Assembly (NCBI RefSeq): GCF_027497175.1
Contig: NZ_CP114901.1
Span: 3,968,001-4,032,000, forward strand
DNA length: 64,000 bases
Direction: 5' to 3'
DNA from: Verrucosispora sp. WMMD573
Lineage (GTDB): Bacteria; Actinomycetota; Actinomycetes; Mycobacteriales; Micromonosporaceae
The notes beneath the pieces were generated by a model. It saw only the letters and a list, made by a program, of their open reading frames with translations, was not told the DNA's origin and searched no databases. The position numbers and the translations under genes are program-made. This document shows, piece by piece, positions 51,886 through 60,632 of the stretch. How positions within the stretch are numbered: the stretch's first letter is position 1; each line of letters opens with the position of its first letter.

Positions 51886-53928
51886 TCAGGGTCGCGAAAC
51901 GGGATCCTCGGCCGGTAGGTGCATGACCGTCACGTCGCCCAGCTGCAGCAGGAGCGTGCCGCCGGGCACTGCCCTGTCCGTGTCGAACTCCCCGCCGGCG
52001 ACATGTCCCGTTGGCGTTCTGGCGATCAGGAACCGGTAGCGCCCCCGTACGGTCATGTCGACGCGACCGCGCAACCGCTCGGGAAGTTCACTGTGCACGC
52101 CCGCCAGAGCGGCCAGTTCTGCCAGGACGGTCGACAGGCCCGCCGGCCCGAGCCGGGTCGAGACGTAGGCGGCCGAGCCGTCGCCTGCGGCCCGACGGGT
52201 GACGGCCGGGTGGCCGGCCAGGTTCCCGGCCGTGTAGCGGGCCAGCACCTCGGTCTCGGGGTCGGTGAGGTCGATCCGCTCGGTCCACAGCATGCCGGTG
52301 GTGCCGTTGTCGAGCGTGACGCCATGGTCGTCGGCGAGCGGGGCAAACTCCTGGACACGGATCCCGAGCACGTCTCGGACGGCACCGGGGTAGCCGCCGA
52401 GCCAGACGTGGTTGTGCTCGTCCACGGTGCCGGAGAAGTAGGTGGTGACCAGATGCCCACCCGCGGCGACGTAGGCCCGGAGCCGGTCGGCCAGGGACCT
52501 CGGGACGACGTGCAGAATGGGGGCGACGAGCAGGTCGTACTCCTCCAGCGGAGCACTCAGGGGCACGACATCGGCCCGGAGGCCGAGGTCGAGGAAGGCC
52601 GTGTACCAGTCCAGCGCCTCCTGCCGGTAGCGGAGTCGGTCGGTGGGGCTGGAGTCGAGCTCGGCGACCCACCAGGACTCCCAGTCGAAGACGATGGCGG
52701 CCCTTGCCCGGCTTCGCGTCGCGCCGGCCACCGGTGCCAGGGTGTGCAGGGCGGCGCCGAGGTCGGTGACGCCCCGGAACACGTCGCTGTCCTCACCGGC
52801 GTGCGGCACCATTGCGGAGTGGTACTTCTCGGCACCGGCCGCCGACTGCCGCCATTGAAAGAAGCAGACCGCGTCCGCGCCGTGGGCGACGTGCGTCAGG
52901 GAGTCGCGGATCATCTGGCCGGGCCGTTTGGCAAGGTTCACCGGTCGCCAGTTGACGGCGCTGGTGGAGTGCTCCATCAGGAACCAGGGCCGTCCACCGG
53001 CGAGGTTGGCGGTGAGGTTGGCGGAGAACGACAGCTCGTCGTACGCCTGGGGGCCGGGGGCGAGGTAGTGGTCGTTGGCGATGAAGTCGACCTCCGAGGC
53101 CCAGTCGGCATAGTTGATCCCGTTGCTCTCTCCGGTCACCATGAAGTTGGTGGTCACCGGAATGTCCGGGGTCAGCTGGAACAGCAGGTCACGTTCGGCG
53201 CGCAGATGGTCCTTGAGGGCGTCGGAGGAGAAACGTCGGAAGTCCAGTTGCTGGGTGGGATTCGGGTAGGTGGCGGCCAGCCGGGGCGGCAGAATCTGCT
53301 CCCAGTCGCTGTAGTGCTGTGACCAGAACGCCGTGGCCCACGCCTTGTTCAGCGCCTCCAGGGTGCCGTAGCGGGCGCGCAGCCAGGTGCGGAAGGCGGA
53401 GGCGGCGTCGTCGGAGTAGTCGTGGACGTTGTGGCATCCCAGTTCGTTCGAGACGTGCCACGCGGTCAGCGCTGGATGCGGACCGTAGCGCTTCGCGAGC
53501 TCGCGCGTCAGACGTAGCGCATGACGCCGGAAGATGGGCGAGGTCGGTCGCCAGTGCTGCCGGCCGCCGGGCCAGAGCCGGCGGCCGTCGCGATCGACCG
53601 GCAGGATCTCCGGATGCCTGGTGGTGAGCCACGGCGGTGGGGAGGCGGTGGCGGTGGCGAGGTCCACCGCTATGCCGTTCTCGTGCATCAGGTCCATGAC
53701 CTCGTCGAGCCAGGCGAAGTCCCACTCGTTCTCGACGGGCTGCAGTCGGGCCCAGGAGAAGATCGCCAGCGAGACGATGTTCACCCCGGCGGTCCGCATC
53801 GCTCGCGCGTCCTCACGCCACACGTGGCGCGGCCACTGCTCCGGGTTGTAGTCGGCGCCGTACCCCAGGCGGACCCGGTCGGGCTCCGAGGGCCAGCGTA
53901 GCCATCGATGATCACGGTGTTCTCCCAC
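51886..53928 (-). CDS. GH42 beta-galactosidase
   Basis: 680 aa from GTG 53926-53928 (TTGGGAG upstream); a longer frame to 53985 lacks homology. No signal peptide. TIM barrel starting LGYGADYNPEQWP, acid/base Glu162 (HVSNELGCHN) and nucleophile Glu319 (WFLMEHSTSAVNW), then the trimerisation domain (about 395-600) and a C-terminal sandwich. GH42 enzymes hydrolyse short beta-galactosides inside the cell, here probably galacto-oligosaccharides from arabinogalactan imported by cassette 4. The stop codon TGA (51886-51888) lies in the duplicated segment beside the IS element; the reading frame itself is unaffected. Confidence 0.93.
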   Translation of the reverse strand: MGEHRDHRWLRWPSEPDRVRLGYGADYNPEQWPRHVWREDARAMRTAGVNIVSLAIFSWARLQPVENEWDFAWLDEVMDLMHENGIAVDLATATASPPPWLTTRHPEILPVDRDGRRLWPGGRQHWRPTSPIFRRHALRLTRELAKRYGPHPALTAWHVSNELGCHNVHDYSDDAASAFRTWLRARYGTLEALNKAWATAFWSQHYSDWEQILPPRLAATYPNPTQQLDFRRFSSDALKDHLRAERDLLFQLTPDIPVTTNFMVTGESNGINYADWASEVDFIANDHYLAPGPQAYDELSFSANLTANLAGGRPWFLMEHSTSAVNWRPVNLAKRPGQMIRDSLTHVAHGADAVCFFQWRQSAAGAEKYHSAMVPHAGEDSDVFRGVTDLGAALHTLAPVAGATRSRARAAIVFDWESWWVAELDSSPTDRLRYRQEALDWYTAFLDLGLRADVVPLSAPLEEYDLLVAPILHVVPRSLADRLRAYVAAGGHLVTTYFSGTVDEHNHVWLGGYPGAVRDVLGIRVQEFAPLADDHGVTLDNGTTGMLWTERIDLTDPETEVLARYTAGNLAGHPAVTRRAAGDGSAAYVSTRLGPAGLSTVLAELAALAGVHSELPERLRGRVDMTVRGRYRFLIARTPTGHVAGGEFDTDRAVPGGTLLLQLGDVTVMHLPAEDPVSRP

Positions 53929-53967
53929 GACGAGCTCCCAACGACGATGGCGATCTCTACCTGAAGC

Positions 53968-54001
53968 GGGCGACCGCCCGGCCACGGCCGGGCGGTCGCC
54001 C
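53968..54001 (-). terminator. Intercistronic hairpin after binding-protein gene (cassette 4)
   Basis: Perfect 16-base arms (53968-53983 with 53986-54001) separated by AC, between the binding-protein stop and the GH42 start on the same strand. The third example of a strong hairpin directly after a binding-protein gene in this window. Confidence 0.7.
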
Positions 54002-54016
54002 GGACGGCGCGATGGG

Positions 54017-55357
54017 TCACCGGAGAGTGAAGCCCTGTTCCTTGCCGTACGTCACCGAGACGTCCTGCCAGGCGACAAGTCCGTCCTGGAGGGTGGTGGC
54101 GCCGAGGTACGCCTTGCCGGCGGTGTCGCCGAAGACGCTGTTGGCGTAGACCTGGAACGGCAGGTAGGACCAGCCGGGGGCGACCTGTTTCGCGGACTCG
54201 GCGAGGATCTGGTTGACCTGCTGGCCACCGAAGTAGGGGAATTCCTTGTCGAGGAAATGCGGCGAGTTCAGCTGTCCGGTGGTGGCGGGGAAGGCCCCGT
54301 GGTCGGTCCGGGTCTGCGCACCCTCGGCGACGGTGGCGTACCTGAGGAAGGCATAGGCGAGTGCCTTGTTGGTGCCCTGGTCGGGGATCGCCAGTGAGCT
54401 GCCGCCGTTCTCGGCGGTGACCGAACCGTCCGCGTCCCACTGCGGCATGGGGGCGACGCGCCACTTGCCGTGGGCGGACTGCACACCCGACTCCAGGTTC
54501 GCGGGCATCCAGGCGCCGATGACCAGCGTGGCGATGGTGCCGTCGCCCAGGCCCTTGTACCAGGCGTCACTCCAGCTCGTGATCGGCGCGAGCAGCCTGC
54601 CGTCGATGAGTCGTTGCCAGGTGGCGGTGAACCGCTGGGTTCCGGGGTCGGCGAAATTGATGCCGACCGTGGTGCCGTCGACGCGGTACGGTCTGCCCCC
54701 GGCCTGCCAGATCATGCTGGTGGTGAAGCCGGCGTCCCCGGTGTCGCTGGTGATGTACGCATCCGGGTCGGCCCGCCGCAGCTTCTCGGCTTCGGCGACG
54801 TACTCGTCCCAGGTCGTGGGGACCGTCAACCCGTGCTTGTCGAAAACCTCCTTGTTGTAGAACAGTGCCATCGGGCCGGAGTCCATCGGCAGACCGTAGA
54901 CGCCGTCGCCGGACCGCACGGCGTTCCACGGGCCGGGGGTGAAGGTCGCTTCGAGCTTGTCGGCGCCGTATCCGCTCAGGTTGGTCAGCGACTTGGCGAG
55001 CACGAACTGCGGCAGCGCGTAGTACTCGACCTGGGCGATGTCGGGCACGCCGGAGCGCGCCGTGACGGCGTTCTGAAGCGCCGTGTACTGGTCGTTGCCG
55101 GTGCCGGCGTTGACCAGATTGACGGTGACCCTCGGGTACCTGTCCTGGAAGTCGGCGACAACCTGCTTGAGGGTCGGCTCCCAGGCCCACACGGTGATGG
55201 TGCCGCCGGCCTCCAGGGCGGCCTCGATGTCGGCGTCGGACACGGCGGCCGGTGGGCCACCGGAGTCGCCGTCGTCACCGGAGCCGCAGCCGGTTACCAG
55301 GAGCGAGCCGCAGAGGACCGCGCTCACCAGGAGCGTCCGCCGGGGTAGGACCATCAT
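54017..55357 (-). CDS. Sugar ABC transporter substrate-binding lipoprotein (cassette 4)
   Basis: 446 aa from ATG 55355-55357 (GAAGGGA upstream; ATG 55354 possible). Lipobox LVTGC. Family-1 fold with TITVWAWEPTLKQVVADFQD, VNAGTGNDQYTALQNAV, LPMDSGPMALFYNKEVFDKH and EFPYFGGQQVNQIL. It shares these blocks with the cassette 5 binding protein at 60633, so the two importers are paralogous. Unusually for this window it lies downstream of its permeases. Ligand probably a galactoside, given GH42 next door. Confidence 0.92.
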   Translation of the reverse strand: MMVLPRRTLLVSAVLCGSLLVTGCGSGDDGDSGGPPAAVSDADIEAALEAGGTITVWAWEPTLKQVVADFQDRYPRVTVNLVNAGTGNDQYTALQNAVTARSGVPDIAQVEYYALPQFVLAKSLTNLSGYGADKLEATFTPGPWNAVRSGDGVYGLPMDSGPMALFYNKEVFDKHGLTVPTTWDEYVAEAEKLRRADPDAYITSDTGDAGFTTSMIWQAGGRPYRVDGTTVGINFADPGTQRFTATWQRLIDGRLLAPITSWSDAWYKGLGDGTIATLVIGAWMPANLESGVQSAHGKWRVAPMPQWDADGSVTAENGGSSLAIPDQGTNKALAYAFLRYATVAEGAQTRTDHGAFPATTGQLNSPHFLDKEFPYFGGQQVNQILAESAKQVAPGWSYLPFQVYANSVFGDTAGKAYLGATTLQDGLVAWQDVSVTYGKEQGFTLR

Positions 55358-55418
55358 GATCGTTCCCTTCGTGTGGGTGTGGGACCGCTGACGGGCGAGT
55401 GGTCGGGCGTCGAGCGTG

Positions 55419-56329
55419 CTACTCGTTGACACTCCCGGCGGCCAGGCCGGACTGCCAGTACCGCTGGAGCAGCAGGAACACCGCGATCAGGGGCACGATG
55501 GTCAGCAGCGAACCGGTGATCACGAGGTGGAAGATCGCTTCACCGCCTGCGGTGCCAGCCTGCTGACTCCAGGTCTTGAGTCCGATGGTGAGCGGGTACC
55601 AGTCCGGGTTCTTCAACATGATCAACGGCAGGAAGTAGTTGTTCCAGGTGGCGACCAGGTTGAACAGCAGCACGGTGACCGTCCCGGGGGCCAGCAGCGG
55701 CGTGCCGATAGAGAAAAGGTCCGGAACTCGCCAGCGCCGTCGACCCGCGCTGCTTCGATCAGCTCGTCCGGCACCGCGTCGGCGGTGAAAATCCACATCA
55801 GGTAGAGGCCGAACGGGGAGACCAGCGACGGGATGATGATCGCCCACGGGGTGTTGGTCAGGCCCATTCTGGAAAACATCAGGAAGGTCGGTACCGCCAG
55901 CGCGGTGCCCGGAATCGCCACCGCGCCGATGACCACCGCGAAGATCGCCTTGCGGCCGCGGAAGTCGTACTTCGCCAGTCCGTAACCGGCAAGCGCGGCC
56001 AGCACGGTAGCGCCACCGGCACCGACGCACACGTAGAGCAGGGTGTTGAGCAGCCAGCGGAGGAAGATGCCGTCGTTGTAGGAGACGGTGTCGGCGATGT
56101 TGTCGAACAACGCGAAGTCGTCGGCGAGGGCCAGTCCGAAGGAGTCGAAGAGCCCCTCCTGCGTCTTGGTCGCGTTGATCAGCAGCCAGGCCAGCGGCAG
56201 CAGCGCGTAGACCAGCACGAGGCCGGTCAGCGCGGTCAGCGTGACGCTGCCGCGGCGGCGGGTGGCGCGTCGCCGCAGTCGCGGTGGACGGCGTCCGGCT
56301 GTCCGGGTGGCCGCTGAGGCCAGGGCCAT
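55419..56329 (-). pseudogene. Sugar ABC transporter permease, MalG type (cassette 4), frameshifted
   Basis: ATG 56327-56329 begins a normal permease with spans and the EAA loop up to EAARVDGAGEFRTF. In this frame the sequence then turns to nonsense and stops at 55622. The lost part resumes one frame over as SIGTPLLAPGTVTVLLFNLV and runs to 55419, ending QRYWQSGLAAGSVNE. The break is at about 55713-55717, in a TTTT run on the coding strand; one missing base explains it. The intact paralogue at 62902-63780 aligns across both parts. As written, the sixth span and last periplasmic loop are lost. Either a sequencing error in the T run or a real loss of the importer. Confidence 0.88.
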
Positions 56330-56331
56330 GC

Positions 56332-57249
56332 TCAGACCGCCTTCCGGATGCCGTGGAGCTGGACCAGGTAGGCGACGACCATCGTGATCACGCCCATGAC
56401 GATCGCGACCGTGGCCGCGTAATTGACCTGCTGACCGGCGAAGGACAACGAGTACGCGTAGAGGTTCGGCGTGAAGTACGTGGTGATCGAGTTCGGTGCC
56501 AGGGTCTGGAGGATGCTCGGTTCGTTGAACAGGTGGAAGCTGCCGATGATCGAGAAGATCGTGGCGATCAGCAGGGGGCCGCGGAGCGCCGGCAACTTGA
56601 TCGCTCTGATGATCCTCAGCTGTCCGGCCCCGTCGATCGCCGCGGCCTCATACAGCGCGGGGTTCACCACCCGCAGTGCGGAATATAGGATCAGCATGTT
56701 GTAGCCGACGAACTCCCACGTGACGATGTTGCCGATCGACGCGAGGATCAGGTCGGGTGAGAGCGGATCCGGCAGCGACGTTCCGAGCGCCTCGTTGACA
56801 TTCGCGATCAGGCCGAACTGGTTGCCGTACATGAAGCCCCACATGAGCGTGGCGACAACCGCGGGCACCGCGTACGGCAGGAACACCGAGATCCGAAAGA
56901 ACGACACCCCGTACAGTCGTCCACTGTCGATGGTCAGCGCGATCAGCAGGGCCAGGAACAACATGATCGGGACCTGCGCGGCCAGGAACAGCGTGACCCT
57001 GCCCAGCGCCGACCAGAACTGCGGGTCGGTCAGCGCCTTGGCGTAGTTGTCCAGGCCGACGAACGCGGTACCGCCGACCAGCCGCGTTCGGAACACGCTC
57101 AGGTACAGCGAGTATGCGATCGGCGCGAGGAAGACCAGCGCGAAGACGGCCAGGAACGGGCCGGTGAACTGCCAGCCGGCCCGCGATCTCCGGGCGGCGG
57201 CCGTCGCCGGCCGGCGAGGCGGGCGGCGGGTGGGCCGGGCCGAGGCCAT
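56332..57249 (-). CDS. Sugar ABC transporter permease, MalF type (cassette 4)
   Basis: 305 aa; ATG 57247-57249 with AAGGAGGG upstream, preferred over ATG 57285. A basic start (about 30 residues) is followed by six spans beginning WQFTGPFLAVFALVFLAPI. EAA loop YEAAAIDGAGQLRIIRAIKL. First gene of the GH42 operon, divergent from a LacI gene, with paired operators between them. Confidence 0.92.
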   Translation of the reverse strand: MASARPTRRPPRRPATAAARRSRAGWQFTGPFLAVFALVFLAPIAYSLYLSVFRTRLVGGTAFVGLDNYAKALTDPQFWSALGRVTLFLAAQVPIMLFLALLIALTIDSGRLYGVSFFRISVFLPYAVPAVVATLMWGFMYGNQFGLIANVNEALGTSLPDPLSPDLILASIGNIVTWEFVGYNMLILYSALRVVNPALYEAAAIDGAGQLRIIRAIKLPALRGPLLIATIFSIIGSFHLFNEPSILQTLAPNSITTYFTPNLYAYSLSFAGQQVNYAATVAIVMGVITMVVAYLVQLHGIRKAV

Positions 57250-57287
57250 CGACGCCCTCCTTCCCGCCTGATCGACGAAGTGCAATG

Positions 57288-57302
57288 GTTACGTAAACAT
57301 CG
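57288..57302. promoter_or_regulatory. LacI operator 1 (cassette 4), GTTACGTAAACATCG
   Basis: Contains palindromic TTACGTAA (57289-57296). Its 15 bases are repeated exactly in inverted orientation at 57346-57360. The centres are 63 bp apart, six helical turns, which suits DNA looping by the adjacent LacI protein. It lies 39 bp upstream of the MalF start. Confidence 0.8.
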
Positions 57303-57345
57303 GTGTCGCAGTCCGGCCCACGGACGGGAGCGGAGAGGGCGTGAG

Positions 57346-57360
57346 CGATGTTTACGTAAC
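57346..57360. promoter_or_regulatory. LacI operator 2 (cassette 4), CGATGTTTACGTAAC
   Basis: Inverted copy of operator 1, placed nearer the LacI gene. Together they flank the divergent promoters, giving both operon repression and autoregulation. Confidence 0.8.
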
Positions 57361-57450
57361 TCGCGTGGCGGTATGGTGGCACCGCTCACCATGACCGTCA
57401 AGGGACCGTAGGTCGGCGTGACCGATCGTTCGCGGCAGTCAGGAACAACG

Positions 57451-58533
57451 ATGGATGCGGATGCCCGAGGTCACCGGCCGCAGGCCGCGCCCGTCGCACA
57501 GCGCGCCAGTTCGGGCATCCCCGGAGGGCGGCGCAAGCAGCGGGTCTCCATGGCGGACGTGGCCCAACTCGCGGGCGTGTCGTCCCAGACCGTGTCCCGG
57601 GTCTCCAACGGCCATCCCGCTGTGGTCGAGGCGACCCGCCAGCAGGTGCTGGCGGCGATGCGACAGCTGGGCTACCGGCCCAACAGTGCCGCCCGAGCCT
57701 TGCGCTACGGGCAGTTCAACACCATCGGCGTGATCCTGTTCAACCTGTCCACGACGGGCAACAGTCGTACGGTCGAGGCGATCGCGACCCACGCCGCGAT
57801 GGAGGGCTACGCGATCACCCTGATCCCGCTCGGCGCTCCCACTCAGGACAATGTGCTCGGTGCCTTCACCCGGATGGGCGAGCTGGCGGTCGACGGAGTC
57901 ATCGTCATCATCGAGGTCCACCTGCTCGACACCAACACGGTGGTCCTGCCACCCGGGGTGCACGCCGTGGTGGTGGACTCCGACGCCGGTGACCGCTATC
58001 CCGTCGTCGACACCGATCAGGCCGACGGTGCCCGCAAGGCGGTGTTCCACCTACTCGACCTCGGTCATCGCACCGTGTGGCACGTCGCCGGTCCAGTTGA
58101 GTCGTTCGCCAGCGAAAGGCGTGCCAGGGGGTGGCGCGTCGCGCTTGAGGCGTACGGCCGCCTGACGCCGCCGATCGAACGCGGTGACTGGTCCGCCGAA
58201 TCCGGATACCGGGCTGGGCTGCGGCTGGCCGAGCACCCTGACTGCACCGCGGTTTTCACGGCGAACGACCAGATGGCCCTCGGCGTACTGCGAGCCCTGC
58301 ACGAGCGGGGCCGGCGGGTGCCGGCGCAGGTCAGCGTGGTCGGCTTCGACGACGTATCGGACGCGTCGGCCTATCTCCCCCCGCTGACCACCGTGCACCA
58401 GGACTTCGCCGAGGTGGGCCGCCGATGCGTGCGGGGACTCCTGGGGCAGATCCGCAACGGACCCGCCGAACCGGGCACGGACCTGGTGCCCACCCGGCTC
58501 GTCGTCCGGGCCAGCACGGCGCCACCGCCGTGA
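57451..58533 (+). CDS. LacI-family regulator of the GH42/importer operon
   Basis: 360 aa from ATG 57451 (CAGGA six bases upstream); GTG 57418 in the same frame would add 11 residues and cannot be excluded. A low-complexity N-terminal tail of about 35 residues precedes the HTH (MADVAQLAGVSSQTVSRVSN). The sensor domain carries GVILFNLSTTGNSRTVEAIA, FTANDQMALGVLRAL and VVGFDDVSDASAYLPPLTTV. It is divergent from the cassette 4 operon, with the paired operators between. Confidence 0.92.
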   Translation: MDADARGHRPQAAPVAQRASSGIPGGRRKQRVSMADVAQLAGVSSQTVSRVSNGHPAVVEATRQQVLAAMRQLGYRPNSAARALRYGQFNTIGVILFNLSTTGNSRTVEAIATHAAMEGYAITLIPLGAPTQDNVLGAFTRMGELAVDGVIVIIEVHLLDTNTVVLPPGVHAVVVDSDAGDRYPVVDTDQADGARKAVFHLLDLGHRTVWHVAGPVESFASERRARGWRVALEAYGRLTPPIERGDWSAESGYRAGLRLAEHPDCTAVFTANDQMALGVLRALHERGRRVPAQVSVVGFDDVSDASAYLPPLTTVHQDFAEVGRRCVRGLLGQIRNGPAEPGTDLVPTRLVVRASTAPPP

Positions 58534-58767
58534 CACCTCCTCGGGCGTGAGGACCGGCCAGAGCCCGGGGGCCGTGTCGACAAGTCTGCGGTCGAGGTGG
58601 AGCGTAGTCCCGCCAGGCGTCCCGGTGCGAGGCCATCAACGCCTCCATTACCAGCACACCGTTCATCCGGCGAATGGCGGCACGCAGCCGGGCTAGCCTG
58701 GCCTTGCGAGTCGTCGGAACAGCCGGCAATCCGTAGTCAGGCTGCGAACAAGCGGAGGGGCGCGGCG

Positions 58768-59238
58768 ATGCAGATCAACATGAGGCCGGCTCGCGCTGAA
58801 GAGGCGGAGGCACTGAGTCGCCTGGCGATGAGGTCCAAGGCGCATTGGGGCTACGACGCACAGTTCCTTGAGTCATGTCGGCCGGATCTGACGCTCCGAC
58901 CGCAGGAGATCAGCGCTCGGCGTGCGGTGGTGGCGGAGACGTCCGGCCGCATCGTCGGCTTCTACACGTTGGACGGCGTGCCGCCCGAGGGTGAACTGGG
59001 CAACCTTTGGATTGATCCCACGCAGATACGTCGTGGGATCGGCCGCCGCCTCTGGGAACACGCCTTGGCCGCCGCGCGCGCCCTCGGGTTCACGGCATTG
59101 CTGATCGATGCGGAGCCGCACGCCGAGGGCTTCTACGCGGCGATGGGTGCCGAGCGCATCGGCACCGTTCCGTCAACCGTTGTCGCTGGCCGCCTGCTGC
59201 CCCAGTTGCGTTTCGGCATCTCCTCGTCGACATCGTGA
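58768..59238 (+). CDS. GNAT-family N-acetyltransferase
   Basis: 156 aa from ATG 58768 (GGAGGGG upstream). It covers a complete GNAT fold: N-terminal MRPARAEEAEALSRLAMRSK, beta4 GELGNLWIDP, acetyl-CoA loop QIRRGIGRRLW, and C-terminal AEGFYAAMGAERIGTV. The substrate cannot be predicted. It is functionally unrelated to its sugar-gene neighbours. Confidence 0.9.
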   Translation: MQINMRPARAEEAEALSRLAMRSKAHWGYDAQFLESCRPDLTLRPQEISARRAVVAETSGRIVGFYTLDGVPPEGELGNLWIDPTQIRRGIGRRLWEHALAAARALGFTALLIDAEPHAEGFYAAMGAERIGTVPSTVVAGRLLPQLRFGISSSTS

Positions 59239-59319
59239 GTCTCCGCCGGCACGTGGCGCTGCCGCCGACGTGGCGGCGGTGTCGCTCCGCCGGGTCGGGA
59301 CCGTCACTCCGGCGAATTG

Positions 59320-60366
59320 CTAACCGGAACCAGGCCGGCTCGCTGCGGGCCGACCCACCGTGCTCTCGCGTACGACGAGCCGGTGTGGTGCGCGCAGTTC
59401 CACGCCGGGCAACGGCGTGGGGCTGGCGATGCGCAGCAGGACACGCTCCACGGCGACCGTCGCGATTCCCTCCTTGTCGGGGGAGATCGTGCTCACCGGC
59501 GGGTTGGCGTAGGCGCCGTCCTCGATATCGTCGTAGCCGATCACGGCGATGTCCTCGGGCACCCGCATCCCGCGTGAGGCCAGCACGTGCATCGCGCCCA
59601 GCGCCACGAGATCGCTGTAGCAGAACACGGCGTCCGGCGGTTCCGGCAGGTCGAGCAGGTGTCGCATGGCGCCCGCACCATCGGCCCGGTTGAACCGTGG
59701 AGTCGCGATGATGAGCTCCTCGTGCACGGCCGCGCCGCGGTGATCGTGTGCCTCGCGGAATCCGCGTGTCCGCAGCTGTGCCGCCTCACCCGTGGGGTAG
59801 GGCTGGTCGCCGATGGCGGCGACGCGCCGGCGGCCGAGATCCAGCAGGTGTTCGGTGGCCAGGCGGGACGCCGCGACATCGTCGATGCCGACGTGGTCGA
59901 ACGTCCCCTGGCTGACCCGCTCGCCGAGGATCACCAGGGGGAGGCTGGGATCGTGGTCGGCCAGGGCCTGCTGGTCGAGCCCGAGGGGACTGAAGATGAC
60001 GCCGTCGAACAGCAGCCGGCTGCGGCCGTGGCGGATGAACATCCGCTCGTGGTCGGGGTCGCCGTCAGTCTGGTCGATGAGCACGTTGTACCCCTGGACC
60101 CGGGCGGCGCGGATGATGCCCTGCAATAGCTCCGAGAAGTATGGCGTGTCGAGGTAAGGCACGACGACGGCGAGCTGCCCGGAGCGACCCTGGGCGAGGT
60201 TGCGGGCCAGGACGTTGGGCCGGTAGCCGAGCTGCTCGACAGCACGCATGACGCGGTTGCGGGTGCGCTCGGTGACGTGGGCGTAACCGTTCACGACGTT
60301 GGACACCGTCCGGCTGGAGACACCGGCCAGCTCGGCGACTTCGCGTAACGTGACATCCCGCCGCAT
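59320..60366 (-). CDS. LacI-family regulator of the GH51/importer operon
   Basis: 348 aa from ATG 60364-60366, preceded by AAAAGGGGGG; the longer frame upstream is not coding. HTH at residues about 6-27 (LREVAELAGVSSRTVSNVVN), sensor with LFDGVIFSPLGLDQQAL, VFCYSDLVALGAMHV and VIGYDDIEDGAYANPPVSTI. It is divergent from cassette 5; a 16-bp palindrome lies between. Confidence 0.92.
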   Translation of the reverse strand: MRRDVTLREVAELAGVSSRTVSNVVNGYAHVTERTRNRVMRAVEQLGYRPNVLARNLAQGRSGQLAVVVPYLDTPYFSELLQGIIRAARVQGYNVLIDQTDGDPDHERMFIRHGRSRLLFDGVIFSPLGLDQQALADHDPSLPLVILGERVSQGTFDHVGIDDVAASRLATEHLLDLGRRRVAAIGDQPYPTGEAAQLRTRGFREAHDHRGAAVHEELIIATPRFNRADGAGAMRHLLDLPEPPDAVFCYSDLVALGAMHVLASRGMRVPEDIAVIGYDDIEDGAYANPPVSTISPDKEGIATVAVERVLLRIASPTPLPGVELRAPHRLVVRESTVGRPAASRPGSG

Positions 60367-60454
60367 TCCGGCCCCCCTTTTCCGATGCCGAGGGCAGCCG
60401 CGAGTTTCCGGCAGGTTACCTCTTGCCGTCCATCGATGCTCCAGGCATGCTGTC

Positions 60455-60470
60455 TTTGCAGCGCTGCAAA
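60455..60470. promoter_or_regulatory. Perfect 16-bp operator palindrome TTTGCAGCGCTGCAAA
   Basis: A perfect inverted repeat with a central CG, the typical form of a LacI-family site. It lies 88 bp upstream of the LacI start on one side and 162 bp upstream of the binding-protein start on the other. Confidence 0.8.
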
Positions 60471-60632
60471 TGGAAGATACCAGGACGTGCCACGGGCGTA
60501 GGGGTGCGGCGTGTGCCAGGGAGGACCGCCGTGTCTCCGAGCGGCCGGTCGCGGTGTGCCAGCACCGCGACCGGCCTTTGTGGCACATACACATCGGCTG
60601 CGGAAGTAGCCGATCTCCGATGGAGGAGTTCA

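Larger units (their letters stand above)
50812..51946. repeat. 99-bp tandem duplication, first copy split by an IS element
   Basis: 41 bp at 50812-50852 recur at 51848-51888, and 61 bp at 51787-51847 recur at 51886-51946. Removing the 934-bp IS and one 3-bp TCA leaves two direct copies with a 99-bp period. The unit spans the end of the GH42 gene and the right arm of the terminator palindrome. The GH42 gene keeps an intact end in the second copy. Confidence 0.9.

Noticed and set aside
58331..58729. Minus-strand 132-codon frame between LacI and GNAT genes
   Set aside because: Part of it (RRMNGVLVMEALMASHRDAW) looks protein-like, but it overlaps the LacI 3' end, has no good ribosome site and no family I recognise; possible remnant only.
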